Assembly (NCBI RefSeq): GCF_014205015.1
Contig: NZ_JACHMO010000001.1
Location: 6,572,001 to 6,636,000, forward strand
Origin: Saccharothrix ecbatanensis
GTDB taxonomy: Bacteria; Actinomycetota; Actinomycetes; Mycobacteriales; Pseudonocardiaceae
DNA: 64,000 bases
Direction of reading: 5' to 3'
Shown here piece after piece: positions 23,825 through 33,648 of the stretch; the first letter of the stretch is position 1, and each line of letters starts with the position of its first letter. The notes beneath the pieces were generated by a model that was not told the origin of the DNA, ran no database searches, and saw only the letters and a list, made by a program, of their open reading frames with translations. Made by a program: the position numbers and the translations under genes.

Positions 23825-24182
23825 GCGCGACCTCGGGCTGTTTGGTTTCGGGCTGCTTGGTTTCGGGCTGCTTGGTTTCGGGCTGACCGGCTTCGGGCTG
23901 GGCGGCTTCGGGCTGGGCGGCTTGGGTCGTCTGGGGCAGCACACCGACCGCGCCGCGCACCACCTGCGCCCACACCAGCCGGCCGAACAGGTAGTGGCAG
24001 GCGACGTCCTCACTGGTGAACGCCGCCCAGTCGTACCGGTTGCCCTGCTCGCGCCAGAAGACCTCGAAACCCTCGTCGGTCGGCAGCAGGCACCACGTGT
24101 TGTCGGCTTCCGCCCCGACCGACACCACCTCGGCGGGCACGCCCACGGCCAGCAGCCAACCCTGGATCGACTCGGCGTTCAT
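23811..24182 (-). CDS. probable immunity protein for the adjacent TNT-type toxin
   Basis: 123-residue cytoplasmic protein. The first 80 residues form a compact domain (IQGWLLAVGVPAEVVSVG, WCLLPTDEGFEVFWREQGNRYDW, FTSEDVACHYLFGRLVWAQVV). The rest is a disordered tail with 5-residue repeats (PETKQ three times, then AQPEA/GQPE variants). The ATG at 24182 overlaps the toxin stop by ATGA, the usual position of an immunity gene; a longer frame to 24293 lies inside the toxin gene and has no support. Inference rests on position and general resemblance to small 'FxSEDxACxYL' immunity-like domains, not on a firm family match. Confidence 0.6.
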   Translation of the reverse strand: MNAESIQGWLLAVGVPAEVVSVGAEADNTWCLLPTDEGFEVFWREQGNRYDWAAFTSEDVACHYLFGRLVWAQVVRGAVGVLPQTTQAAQPEAAQPEAGQPETKQPETKQPETKQPEVAPSEA

Positions 24183-26950
24183 CCCATCTCCTCCAGGTAA
24201 CCCAGCGCGATCAGGTCGGCGACCGGGTAGGTGGCGCGGTACCGGACGCCGCCGCCGGGCTGCCCGAACCACTCGGCGGACAGGGTGAACCACACCGGCA
24301 GCACCTTGACCACCCGGTAGCGGTGGTAGCCGGCGTCGACGAGCGCGGGCGGCAGCGAACGGGCCGGGTAGGCGGTGCCGAGCTGGGACAGCACCCGGCC
24401 TTCCGGACCACCGAACCGGTCCAGCTCCACGCCGGCCGCCAGCACACCGGCCTGGCCCGCCTCGTAACCGCCTTCGGGGAACAGCTCACCGGGCGGCCAG
24501 GCGTACTCGGGTGGGTCGGCGCGGACCAGGAACCGGCGTTCCCAGTCACGCTCGTGCATCCCCGCCAACGGGTCGTAGCCGTCGAGCAGCTCCGGGTCCG
24601 GCGCCGCGCCGGGCGTGAGGACGACGCGCGGGCGGTTGCGTGCGGGCACCGGGTCGGTCGAAGCCGTAGGAGCTTCGGTCGGCTCCGCGCCGGACAGCCT
24701 GGACCGCAGTCCTTCTTGGCCGGTCGCCAAGAGGTCCAAGCCGAATTGAGCGGACGCGTCCACCAGGTGACCTTCGGGGTGGCCCTGCGGCTCGAAGCGG
24801 AGACCGGCCGCGAACGACTCGTCCTCGGACGGCGGGGGCAGCTGGCGGGCGGGCTTCGCGCTGGGCCGCGGGAGCGTGCCGCCGGGGAACATGTGCAGCA
24901 GGAACAAGACCGCCGCTTCGGTGGCCGGCTGCGCGGTCTGCGCGGCCTTGACCGGGGGCGAGGGCTGGGTCTCGGCCGGTTCGGTCGGCAGGATTGCCGA
25001 CGTCGGGCCGGGTTGGAGCGGGAAGCCGGTGGTGGTGTCGCGCCCGCCGACCTGTATGCCCATCGGCACGGGGAGGATCGCGAGGCCGAGCGCGCTGTCC
25101 TTGACCTGCTGGGCGGCGGCGGCCTGCTGGGCGGCGGCCAGGGCGTCCTTGAGCTCCTTCGGCTGGACGTCCTTGACTTCGGCCTTCGCCTGACCGTCCG
25201 CTTTGGCCTGCGCGTCCGCCCTGGCTTGGCCTTCCGCCTTTACTTGGCCTTCCGCCTTGGCCACGGCCTCGCTCTTGGCCGGACCGCCCTGCTGGTTCTG
25301 GCCCGCCGGCGACTGACCCTGGGACTGGCCGGGCTGCGGTTGACCGGGTTGACCGGGTTGACCGGGTTGACCCAGCTGACCGGGCTGGGTGGCCTGGACC
25401 GCCTGTGCCGCACGGGCTTCGGCCTTCTGCGCCGCCTGCTGCCCGGCCTGCTGACCCGGAGCCTGCGTGGTCGCGGCAGCGTTGGCCGCCGCGTTCGCGG
25501 CCGGGTTCTGCACCACGGACGCAGCCGCGGCAGCCGCCGGACCCGCCACGGCAGGACCACCGCCGAGCGACGGGCCACCGAACCCGGCCCCCTGCGACGG
25601 GGGTTGGTTCGAGACCGGAGCCGCGGGCTGAGCCGGCGTGTGCGGAGCTTCGGTGTGCAGCAGCGGACGCTCCAAGAGCGCCGCCGACGACTGGTTGACC
25701 GTGCCCTCGGTCCGGGTGACGACGTTCTCCACCGTCGCGGCAGCGGCCGGGACCGTGCCTAGGACCGGGTTCAGCAAGTCGCCAACGATCCGGTTGCCCT
25801 GGCCGGGCGGGGTTCCGCCGTGGCCGGGCGCGTGGTCACTGCCCGGTGCGTTGTCACGGCCAGGTGCGTTGTCACGGCCCGGCGCCACGGTCTCGGTCAC
25901 GCCTTGGACCGCGTCCGCCGTGCCTTGGACAGTGCGACCGACCGTGTTGTCGACGGTGTTGCCGACGGCGTTGCCCGCGCCTTGCACGACTTCGCCGACC
26001 GTGTCCACCACCGGTTCCACCACGGCCGCGACCGGTGGCGCGACCGCGCCGACCGCTCCCACGACCGGCTGGGCCACCGCACCGACCGTGTCCGTCACCG
26101 CGCCGACGAGTCCGCCGACCAAACCGGGAGCCTGCGCCGCGCCACCGGCCGCACTGCCGCCAGCAGCACTGCCGCCAGCAGCACTGCCACCGGCCGCACT
26201 GCCGCCGCCCGCACTGCCGCCGCTCGCACCAACACCGCCGTCACCGGCCGGGCCGCCACCGAGCAGGCCGTCCACCAGCCCGCCGCCCTGGCCGCCACCC
26301 AACAACCCGCCGCCGAGCAGCCCACCACCCTGCGCCGGACCCGAACCAGCAGCCGGACCCGAACCAGCCGGACCCTGCGCGGGACCGGCGTCACCAGGCG
26401 CGTGCACCCCCGGGTTGGCGTTGACCGGAGGCTGCTGGCCGCCGATCTGCACCCCGCTGTCCAACCGCACCGCGCTCGTCAACGTGTCCGTCAAGTGGGC
26501 GACGTTCGCCGCCGCACCCCGCACCGCCGTGTCCAACCCGAGCAACGCCGTCGGGTGCCCGGCGACCGCCGCCTGCTGCGCCGCGTCGTTGTTCTTGGCC
26601 AGGTTCACCAGCTCGCGCACCAACTCGGCCTTGGCCGCGCCGACCTGCTCGGCCGCGTGGTCCAACCGGTCGGCTGCCGCGTTGCAGCCGCGCACCACCG
26701 AGTTCAACGTCCCGTCCGGCGCGGTGAACTTGCTCCAGTGTCCGCGCGCCGCCTCACCGGCCGACCCGGTCATGGCGGCCAAGGCCTTGCCCGCCGAACC
26801 GTCGGACTCCCCCGCCAACGTGGACAGCTTGGCGCCCGCCTCCCGCCACGCCGTGGCGGACGTGCGGAGGGCGTCCTCGTCGGCCTGCGGCCACGACACA
26901 CCGGCTTTGGCGGCGACCTCGGCCAGTTCCGCCGGCAGCTCGATCCCCAT
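24179..26950 (-). CDS. CpnT-like secreted toxin with C-terminal TNT NAD+ glycohydrolase domain
   Basis: 923-residue polymorphic toxin. Residues 1-150 are a WXG100/CpnT-type helical secretion domain (PAELAEVAAKAGVSWPQADEDALR). Residues about 170-750 are low-complexity, with GGSAA repeats, a Pro/Gly/Gln-rich part with QPGQPGQP, and Ala/Lys/Gln helices. The last 130 residues match TNT: WPPGELFPEGGYEAGQAG, VELDRFGG with the catalytic-type Arg, ARSLPPAL and EWFGQPGGGVRYRATYPV with the conserved Gln. TNT domains hydrolyse NAD+ and kill target cells unless bound by an immunity factor. An ATG (26950) next to a GTG (26953) follows GGGGG. It is third in an operon with YbaB-like, WXG100 and immunity genes. 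No ESX secretion core is in the window. Confidence 0.85.
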   Translation of the reverse strand: MGIELPAELAEVAAKAGVSWPQADEDALRTSATAWREAGAKLSTLAGESDGSAGKALAAMTGSAGEAARGHWSKFTAPDGTLNSVVRGCNAAADRLDHAAEQVGAAKAELVRELVNLAKNNDAAQQAAVAGHPTALLGLDTAVRGAAANVAHLTDTLTSAVRLDSGVQIGGQQPPVNANPGVHAPGDAGPAQGPAGSGPAAGSGPAQGGGLLGGGLLGGGQGGGLVDGLLGGGPAGDGGVGASGGSAGGGSAAGGSAAGGSAAGGSAAGGAAQAPGLVGGLVGAVTDTVGAVAQPVVGAVGAVAPPVAAVVEPVVDTVGEVVQGAGNAVGNTVDNTVGRTVQGTADAVQGVTETVAPGRDNAPGRDNAPGSDHAPGHGGTPPGQGNRIVGDLLNPVLGTVPAAAATVENVVTRTEGTVNQSSAALLERPLLHTEAPHTPAQPAAPVSNQPPSQGAGFGGPSLGGGPAVAGPAAAAAASVVQNPAANAAANAAATTQAPGQQAGQQAAQKAEARAAQAVQATQPGQLGQPGQPGQPGQPQPGQSQGQSPAGQNQQGGPAKSEAVAKAEGQVKAEGQARADAQAKADGQAKAEVKDVQPKELKDALAAAQQAAAAQQVKDSALGLAILPVPMGIQVGGRDTTTGFPLQPGPTSAILPTEPAETQPSPPVKAAQTAQPATEAAVLFLLHMFPGGTLPRPSAKPARQLPPPSEDESFAAGLRFEPQGHPEGHLVDASAQFGLDLLATGQEGLRSRLSGAEPTEAPTASTDPVPARNRPRVVLTPGAAPDPELLDGYDPLAGMHERDWERRFLVRADPPEYAWPPGELFPEGGYEAGQAGVLAAGVELDRFGGPEGRVLSQLGTAYPARSLPPALVDAGYHRYRVVKVLPVWFTLSAEWFGQPGGGVRYRATYPVADLIALGYLEEMG

Positions 26951-26964
26951 CACGGCCCCCTGGT

Positions 26965-27273
26965 TCAGATCGCGCCGAGCGCGTTGCGGTTGCCCTCTTC
27001 GACCTCGCGGTACGTGCGGGCGGTCTCGGCGAACCGCTCTCCGACGCCGCCGAACCCACCGTTCAACCCGCTCAAGCCGGCCAGCACGTCACCGGACGGC
27101 TGCACGTGGCTCGCCGCGAAGCTCTGCCCGATCGCGTCACCGCCCCAGCAGTCGCCCAGCGAGTCCAGCACGCCACCCAGGTCGCCCGCGATCTTCCCGG
27201 CACGTTCGGCGAACGCGGTGAAGTCGTCGGCCCCTTCGGCGAGGCGGGCGAGGTCGGTCCGGAAGCCGGTCAT
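26965..27273 (-). CDS. WXG100-family (ESX-type) protein
   Basis: 102-residue helical protein with no signal peptide. Two helices flank a turn with CWGGDAIGQSFAASH, the W-x-G motif near residue 43. WXG100 proteins leave the cell by type VII (ESX) secretion, often as dimers and partners of larger effectors such as the CpnT-like toxin 14 bp downstream. It overlaps the YbaB-like gene by ATGA. It likely forms the heterodimer that delivers the toxin; this is inferred from context. Confidence 0.85.
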   Translation of the reverse strand: MTGFRTDLARLAEGADDFTAFAERAGKIAGDLGGVLDSLGDCWGGDAIGQSFAASHVQPSGDVLAGLSGLNGGFGGVGERFAETARTYREVEEGNRNALGAI

Positions 27274-27749
27274 CGCGTTCTCCTCGCGCCTTCGCTTCTC
27301 GTGGTGGTGGCGTCGACGTCCAGCCAGTCGCGCTGCTCGAAGTCCTCGTCGTCGTCGACAACGGGACGCCGTCGAGCCGGCTCCGGCGGTTGGATCTCCT
27401 CCGGGCGCAGGTCGGCCGTGCCGCGCAACAACGCCTCGGGGTCCGTGCCGGCGGGCAGCACCGGGCTCAACGTGCGGTACGCGCCCTCGGCTGCCTTGGC
27501 CGCGGCGTCCCGCGTGGTGCGCACGATCAGCTCGGCGAGTTGCGCGGGCCGCAGCCGGTAGGCGTTGTCGCTCAACACCAGGTCGGTGAGCGCGCCCTTC
27601 GCGTCGACCACGGCCGTCACCGAGCCGTCCGGGCTGGTCGCCGACCCGGACACCCTGGCCAGGTCGCGCTGCACTGAGGCCAGCTGGTCTCGGCTGCGCC
27701 GGTAGTCGGCGAGCAGCTCGTCCACCCGGGCACGGTGATCGGTCGTCAC
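27270..27749 (-). CDS. YbaB/EbfC-family protein of the toxin operon
   Basis: 159-residue protein starting at the GTG at 27749, 5 nt after GGAGG; a GTG two codons earlier is too close to that signal. Residues 5-105 have the YbaB/EbfC pattern: an N-terminal helix (VDELLADYRRSRDQLASVQRDLARV), VTAVVDAKGALTDLVLS, and a helix rich in Ala (LAELIVRTTRDAAAKAAEGAY). An acidic C-terminal tail follows (VDDDEDFEQRDWLD). YbaB-like genes are regular partners of WXG100 genes in actinobacteria, where they are thought to act as chaperone or nucleoid-like proteins. It is first in the operon. Confidence 0.82.
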   Translation of the reverse strand: MTTDHRARVDELLADYRRSRDQLASVQRDLARVSGSATSPDGSVTAVVDAKGALTDLVLSDNAYRLRPAQLAELIVRTTRDAAAKAAEGAYRTLSPVLPAGTDPEALLRGTADLRPEEIQPPEPARRRPVVDDDEDFEQRDWLDVDATTTRSEGARRTR

Positions 27750-27886
27750 GGCCACCTCCGGTCTACGCCGTCGCCAGTCCGATTTGCCACGGCCGGCCGC
27801 GGTGGCATGGTCGTCGGTCGCGCGTTGGACGTTACGACCGGCACCCCGGTTCCCGCCCGTTCGACGGATTCACCCGAGGAGACGAG

Positions 27887-28816
27887 CTACCCGCGCAGCG
27901 CCCGCACCACCCGCGACGGGCTCGGCCGACCGAGCCGTTCCGCCATCCACGCGCTGGTGTCGGCGAGCTTGTCCAAGTCGAAGCCGTGCTCCACACCCAG
28001 GCCGTCGAGCATCCACACCAGGTCCTCGGTGGCCAGGTTGCCGGTCGCCGACTCCGCGTACGGGCAGCCGCCCAGACCGCCGGCCGACGAGTCCACCGTG
28101 CGCACGCCCGACTGCAACGCCGCCAGCGTGTTCGCCAACGCCTGGCCGTACGTGTCGTGGAAGTGCACCGCCAGCCGGTCGACCCCGTCGAACCCGGCGA
28201 GCAGCGCCGTCACCTGACCGGGCGTGGCCACGCCGATGGTGTCGCCCAGCGAGAGCTGGTCGCAGCCCATGTCCAGCAGCCGGGTGCCGACGCCGACGAC
28301 CTGGTCGCGCGGCACGGCGCCCTCCCACGGGTCGCCGAAGCACATCGACACGTAACCGCGGACCCGCAAACCCTCGGCCTTGGCCTTGGCCACGACCGGG
28401 TCGAACATGGCGAACTGCTCGTCCAGCGACCGGTTCAGGTTGCGCCGGGCGAACGTCTCGGTGGCGCTGGCGAAGATCGCGACGTGCTCGACTCCGGCCC
28501 GCAGCGCGCGCTCCAGCCCACGTTCGTTCGGCACCAGCACGGGATAGGTCACGCCCGGGCGCTTGACCAGACCGGCCAGCAGCTCCTCGGCGTCCGCCAA
28601 CTGCGGCACCCACTTGGGGTGCACGAAACTCGTCGCCTCCAGGATCGTGCCGCCCGCGTCGGCGAGCCGGTCCAGGAACTCCAGCTTGGTGGCGACCGGC
28701 ACCACTTCGGACTCGTTCTGGAGCCCGTCGCGCGGCCCGACCTCCCAGATCGTCACCCGGTCCGGCAGCCCGGTCGCGCCCACCGACTCCGGCAGGCCGA
28801 CGTCACGCGCTCCCAT
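27887..28816 (-). CDS. mvaB: hydroxymethylglutaryl-CoA lyase
   Basis: 309-residue TIM-barrel lyase that splits HMG-CoA to acetoacetate and acetyl-CoA in leucine breakdown. The ATG at 28816 follows GGAG and AAGG. Motifs: VTIWEVGPRDGLQNE at the start of the barrel (catalytic Arg-Asp), EATSFVHPKWVPQLADAEE, LSLGDTIGVATP, LAVHFHDTYGQAL (metal His pair), and GGLGGCPYAESATGN, which is the Cys-containing HMG-CoA lyase signature. It starts inside the last 14 bp of the PH-domain gene, so the two are coupled. The neighbouring carboxylase and acyl-CoA genes fit a branched-chain amino acid or propionate setting. Confidence 0.92.
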   Translation of the reverse strand: MGARDVGLPESVGATGLPDRVTIWEVGPRDGLQNESEVVPVATKLEFLDRLADAGGTILEATSFVHPKWVPQLADAEELLAGLVKRPGVTYPVLVPNERGLERALRAGVEHVAIFASATETFARRNLNRSLDEQFAMFDPVVAKAKAEGLRVRGYVSMCFGDPWEGAVPRDQVVGVGTRLLDMGCDQLSLGDTIGVATPGQVTALLAGFDGVDRLAVHFHDTYGQALANTLAALQSGVRTVDSSAGGLGGCPYAESATGNLATEDLVWMLDGLGVEHGFDLDKLADTSAWMAERLGRPSPSRVVRALRG

Positions 28817-29333
28817 CGCCGACCTTCTCCTCCTGCCGGTGGTCGTCCTCGGGGTTGTCGTTGATCTCCCGGTAGAGCATCGAGTGCACCTTCTCCACAC
28901 CCGGGATGTCGTCGAACTCCAGCGGCTCGTCCGAGGCCGATTCGATGATCAGCGTGCCGCAGCCGAGCACCCGGTCCACCAGGCTGTGCTCGAACCGGAC
29001 GCTGTTGATGCGGCCGAGCGGGATGTCCAGGCCGGTGCGCTTGAACACGCCGATCCGGTACATCACGCGGTCGCTCGTGACGATGAAGTGCGTGGTGCGC
29101 CAGCGGACCACGGGCGCCAGGGTCAGCCAGGTGACCAGCACCACGACGAGCGCGGCCAGCGCGATCCAGGCGACCGCCGCCCAGCTCAGGTCGGCCACCA
29201 GCGCCGCGAGGTAGGCGCCACCGCCGACCGCGACGAGGAGCACGAGCACCGGGACGATCAGCGTCTTCCAGTGCGGGTGCTTGTGGATCACGACGTGCTC
29301 ACTGGGGCTGAGCAGGTCGTCCGGGTACGCCAC
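28803..29333 (-). CDS. membrane protein with bacterial PH (bPH2) domain
   Basis: 176-residue protein equivalent to M. tuberculosis Rv3278c, which lies next to birA there as here. Two membrane helices (LIVPVLVLLVAVGGGAYLAALV and AVAWIALAALVVVLVTWLTL) precede a bPH2 domain: THFIVTSDRVMYRIGVFKRTGLDIPLGRINSVRFEHSLVDRVLGCGTLIIESA. A short charged tail ends it. The GTG at 29333 has AAAGGGA 5 nt upstream; an ATG 12 codons earlier does not. Function unknown; the domain is usually involved in membrane-associated assembly. Confidence 0.88.
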   Translation of the reverse strand: MAYPDDLLSPSEHVVIHKHPHWKTLIVPVLVLLVAVGGGAYLAALVADLSWAAVAWIALAALVVVLVTWLTLAPVVRWRTTHFIVTSDRVMYRIGVFKRTGLDIPLGRINSVRFEHSLVDRVLGCGTLIIESASDEPLEFDDIPGVEKVHSMLYREINDNPEDDHRQEEKVGDGSA

Positions 29334-29378
29334 GACGGTCCCTTTCGGTGGCTGGGGCTCGCCTCTCACTGGTCAGGA

Positions 29379-30167
29379 TCACCGTACCCGGAGGTGCACC
29401 ACGTCCCCGGCGGAAACGGAGTGGTCGGCGCCCGAATCGTCACGGACCACCAGCGTGCCGTCGGACTCCAGGTAGTGGGCCGTGCCGAGCAGTTGCTCGC
29501 CCTTCGCCAACTCGACCCGCACCGGACGGCCGAGCGTGACGCAGTGCGTGCGGTACTCCTCGCGCAACGACGGCTCGTCGCCGCCCGCCCACCGCCACCG
29601 GTCTTCGAGCGCGGCCAGCTCACCGAGCAGCGTGACGGCCACCTCGGTGCGGTCCAGCGGGCCGGCGTGGTCTTCGAGGCTGGTCGGCAGGAGCCCGCCC
29701 GCGCCCGGCTCGACGTCGTCGGGCAGCTTGGCCACGTTGAGCCCGATGCCGACGACCACGGCCTGCGTCGCGCCCGCGGTGATCTCGGCCAGCACGCCCG
29801 CCGCCTTGGCGTCACCGATCAGCAGGTCGTTCGGCCACTTCAGGCTCGCGTCCACACCGACGCGCTTCGCCGTGCGGACCAGCGCCACGCCCGCGAGCAG
29901 CGTCAACCACGGCAGTCGCGCCGGCGCCACCCCGCCCGGCCGGAACAGCACGCTGAGGTAGAGGCCGCCGGTCGGCGACGACCAGCCCCGGCCACGTCGT
30001 CCCAGCCCGGCGGTCTGCTGCTCGGCGATCAGCACGGTGCGGTCGTGCGCACCCCGGGCCGCCGCCGCGCGCAGGTCCGCGTTCGTGGAACCGGTGTGAT
30101 CTACAACGTCGATGGCCGCATAGGGGCCGATGAGCTTGGCGCGGAGTACCGCGGCGTCCAGGGTCAC
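29379..30167 (-). CDS. birA: biotin--[acetyl-CoA-carboxylase] ligase
   Basis: 262-residue class I biotin protein ligase without the DNA-binding domain. HTGSTNADL and AEQQTAGLGRRGRGWSSPTGGLYLSVLF form the biotin/ATP site, and LKWPNDLLIGDAKAAGVLAE the catalytic Lys region; a small SH3-like C-terminal domain follows (VTLGRPVRVELAKGEQLLGTAHYL). It biotinylates the Lys of AccA3 encoded 6 kb away. I chose the GTG at 30167 because TAGTCT lies 7 nt upstream; an ATG 12 codons earlier (30203) is possible. Divergent from accD5. Confidence 0.93.
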   Translation of the reverse strand: MTLDAAVLRAKLIGPYAAIDVVDHTGSTNADLRAAAARGAHDRTVLIAEQQTAGLGRRGRGWSSPTGGLYLSVLFRPGGVAPARLPWLTLLAGVALVRTAKRVGVDASLKWPNDLLIGDAKAAGVLAEITAGATQAVVVGIGLNVAKLPDDVEPGAGGLLPTSLEDHAGPLDRTEVAVTLLGELAALEDRWRWAGGDEPSLREEYRTHCVTLGRPVRVELAKGEQLLGTAHYLESDGTLVVRDDSGADHSVSAGDVVHLRVR

Positions 30168-30174
30168 GGTGCGC

Positions 30175-30180
30175 AGACTA
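30175..30180 (-). promoter_or_regulatory. -10 hexamer TAGTCT of birA
   Basis: On the minus strand it lies 7 nt before the GTG at 30167, consistent with a leaderless message. If the ATG at 30203 were the true start, this hexamer would be inside the gene. Confidence 0.45.
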
Positions 30181-30365
30181 AGAGCGCCGGCGTTCGGCCG
30201 CATGGCCCACGCCGGAAGTCGCGACCCGCCCCACGCGCTTGTCGGAGCGGTGTGGATCGTGGGGCGGACCGCGTGGACAAGCCTGCAACCTCCACCGCAC
30301 TGGAGGTCAACACCGCAGATCGTGAGCTGGGCTACTACACCGGCGGCCGGCCGATCCGACCCGGC

Positions 30366-30371
30366 TAAGCT
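30366..30371 (+). promoter_or_regulatory. -10 hexamer TAAGCT of accD5
   Basis: It lies 8 nt before the ATG at 30380; no ribosome-binding site is seen. Confidence 0.5.
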
Positions 30372-30379
30372 GCGCGGCC

Positions 30380-32007
<1,628 letters not shown>

Positions 32008-32011
<4 letters not shown>

Positions 32012-32220
32012 GCGGGGCGCCGCACCTCCGGGTGGTGCGCGGGAACCCGGACGACGTGGAACTGGCCGCGGTGACGGCGGTGGTGGCCGGCTTGGCCGCG
32101 AGCGAAGGACCGGCCGAGGACAAGCCCCGCCGTTCGGCGTGGGCGGACAAGTCACGGCTGCTCAGGCGACCCTTGGCACACGGCCCCGGCGCCTGGCGTT
32201 CGTCCAGCCTGCCGGGCTGA
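32008..32220 (+). CDS. accE5: acyl-CoA carboxylase epsilon subunit
   Basis: 70-residue small subunit found only in actinobacterial acyl-CoA carboxylases; it stabilises the AccA3-AccD5 complex. The core [25 protein letters not shown] is the family signature; the basic C-terminus ([26 protein letters not shown]) has the usual WxxxxR...GPxAWR form. The GTG overlaps the accD5 stop by 4 bp, so stoichiometric coupling is likely. A rho-independent terminator follows. Confidence 0.93.
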
Positions 32221-32228
32221 GCACTGAA

Positions 32229-32268
32229 GACCACCGCCGGGCTCTTGCCGTCCGGCGGTGGTCCTTTT
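32229..32268 (+). terminator. rho-independent terminator of accD5-accE5
   Basis: A perfect 12-bp stem (32229-32240 with 32252-32263) with an 11-nt loop is followed by CTTTTGTT. It sits 8 bp after the accE5 stop and between convergent genes. Confidence 0.88.
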
Positions 32269-32294
32269 GTTGCGAGCTTGAGAAATTGCAGGCT

Positions 32295-32735
32295 TTAACA
32301 GTCCACGCGGCGGGAGTTGACCTGCACGCCGGTGTCGCCCAGCACGGTGACTTCGCGGCAGCGCGATCCGTCCGGCACGTCCAGGCGCACGCGCATCCAC
32401 ATGCTGCCCGCGTCGACCCGCGCGTCCAGCACCTCCACGCCCTCCGCGGCCACCGCCGACGGCACGGCGTCCAAGCGGGGCAAGGCGCGTGCGATGGAGG
32501 TGACCTGGGACATCACCAGGTATTCGACGCGGTCGCTGCCGTTGGCGAACGGCCAGAACGGCACGCCGTACCCGACCGGGTCCGTCGACACGACCCGAGC
32601 CGTCAGGACCAGGACGAGGACGGCCGGCACCACCAGGAGCCACCGGTACCGACCTCGACCCCGATCGGTCCGGCGGACCACCAGAGCCAAACGCTGCACA
32701 TTTCCGACGGTGCCCGACCGCGTCACAGGGCGCAT
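32295..32735 (-). CDS. hypothetical membrane-anchored protein
   Basis: 146-residue protein with one transmembrane helix near residue 33 (WLLVVPAVLVLVLTARVV) after a basic cytoplasmic tail, and an extracellular domain of about 95 residues with two cysteines (CREVTVLG and the C-terminal VDC), possibly disulfide-bonded. I took the ATG of MRPVTRSGTVGNV; 22 further residues upstream in frame look unlike protein. It converges on accE5 across the terminator and is divergent from maf. Function unknown. Confidence 0.65.
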   Translation of the reverse strand: MRPVTRSGTVGNVQRLALVVRRTDRGRGRYRWLLVVPAVLVLVLTARVVSTDPVGYGVPFWPFANGSDRVEYLVMSQVTSIARALPRLDAVPSAVAAEGVEVLDARVDAGSMWMRVRLDVPDGSRCREVTVLGDTGVQVNSRRVDC

Positions 32736-32839
32736 CGGTAGTTCTACGCAACGCCATGACCACGCCGTCTCGACTGCTCGCCCGGCTTCGGCATCACGCA
32801 CTCATCCGCCCCTCGCCCTTCCTCCCCTCCCTGTCGCCC

Positions 32840-32845
32840 TAGGCT
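32840..32845 (+). promoter_or_regulatory. -10 hexamer TAGGCT of maf
   Basis: It lies 7 nt before the GTG at 32853, with no ribosome-binding site. Confidence 0.55.
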
Positions 32846-32852
32846 TCGAACC

Positions 32853-33473
32853 GTGCGCTTCGTTCTCGCTTCCCAGTCCCCCGCCCGCCTGTCCGTGCTC
32901 CGCGCGGCCGGGGTCGAGCCCGTGGTCCGCGTGTCCGGTGTGGACGAGGACGCGCTGACCGCCTCGCTCGCCGACCCGAAGCCGGAAGAGCTGGTGACCG
33001 CGCTGGCGACGGCCAAGGCCGAGGCGATCGCCGCCGCGCCGGACGACGGCACGTACGCCGACGCGGTGATCGTCGGGTGCGACTCGATGCTGCTGACCGC
33101 CGACGGCGAGGTGCACGGCAAGCCCGGCACGGTCGAGGTCGCGCGCGAGCGCTGGAAGCGGATGGCGGGCACCACCGGCACCCTGCTGACCGGGCACGCG
33201 GTGCTGCGGATGCGTGACGGGCAGGTCGTGGACCGGGCCGCCGGGCACGAGCCGACGCTGGTCCGGTTCGGCCGCCCGACGGACGACGAGCTGGAGGCGT
33301 ACCTGGCGACCGGCGAGTCGCTGCAGGTGGCGGGCGCGTTCACGCTCGACGGGCTGGGCGGCTGGTTCGTGGACGGCATCGACGGCGACCCGTCCAGCGT
33401 GATCGGCATCAGCCTGCCGCTCACGCGCAAGCTGCTCCGTCAAGTCGGCGTCACGGTGTCCGACATCTGGTAG
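32853..33473 (+). CDS. maf: Maf-family nucleoside-triphosphate pyrophosphatase
   Basis: 206-residue house-cleaning enzyme that hydrolyses non-canonical or modified nucleotides. FVLASQSPARLSVL is the Maf P-loop-like start (S-x-S-P-x-R), and VIVGCDSMLL and GKPGTVEVARERWKRMAG contain the acidic residues for Mg and catalysis; the end shows GLGGWFVDGIDGDPSSVIGISLPL. In M. tuberculosis maf also follows accE5. Starts at a GTG behind a leaderless-type promoter. Confidence 0.95.
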   Translation: MRFVLASQSPARLSVLRAAGVEPVVRVSGVDEDALTASLADPKPEELVTALATAKAEAIAAAPDDGTYADAVIVGCDSMLLTADGEVHGKPGTVEVARERWKRMAGTTGTLLTGHAVLRMRDGQVVDRAAGHEPTLVRFGRPTDDELEAYLATGESLQVAGAFTLDGLGGWFVDGIDGDPSSVIGISLPLTRKLLRQVGVTVSDIW

Positions 33474-33648
33474 CGATGGTCACATTTCGCCTGATGCGGG
33501 AAGCTCCTGGCAGGAGTCTCGCGTTAGGGGAGCCGTGGGTGACTTGCTGACGCGCCGCCGTCACATCGACTTCGGGCGCAGGACGAACACGGGCTGTCGG
33601 GGCTGACGCCTCCCCCGTCCAACCCTGCGCCAATCCCGGAGCACACCC

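Noticed and set aside
33474..33648. Structured RNA or riboswitch in the symporter leader
   Set aside because: Only a 6-bp CTCCTG/CAGGAG hairpin and weak GTGAC/GTCAC arms are seen; nothing matches a known class.
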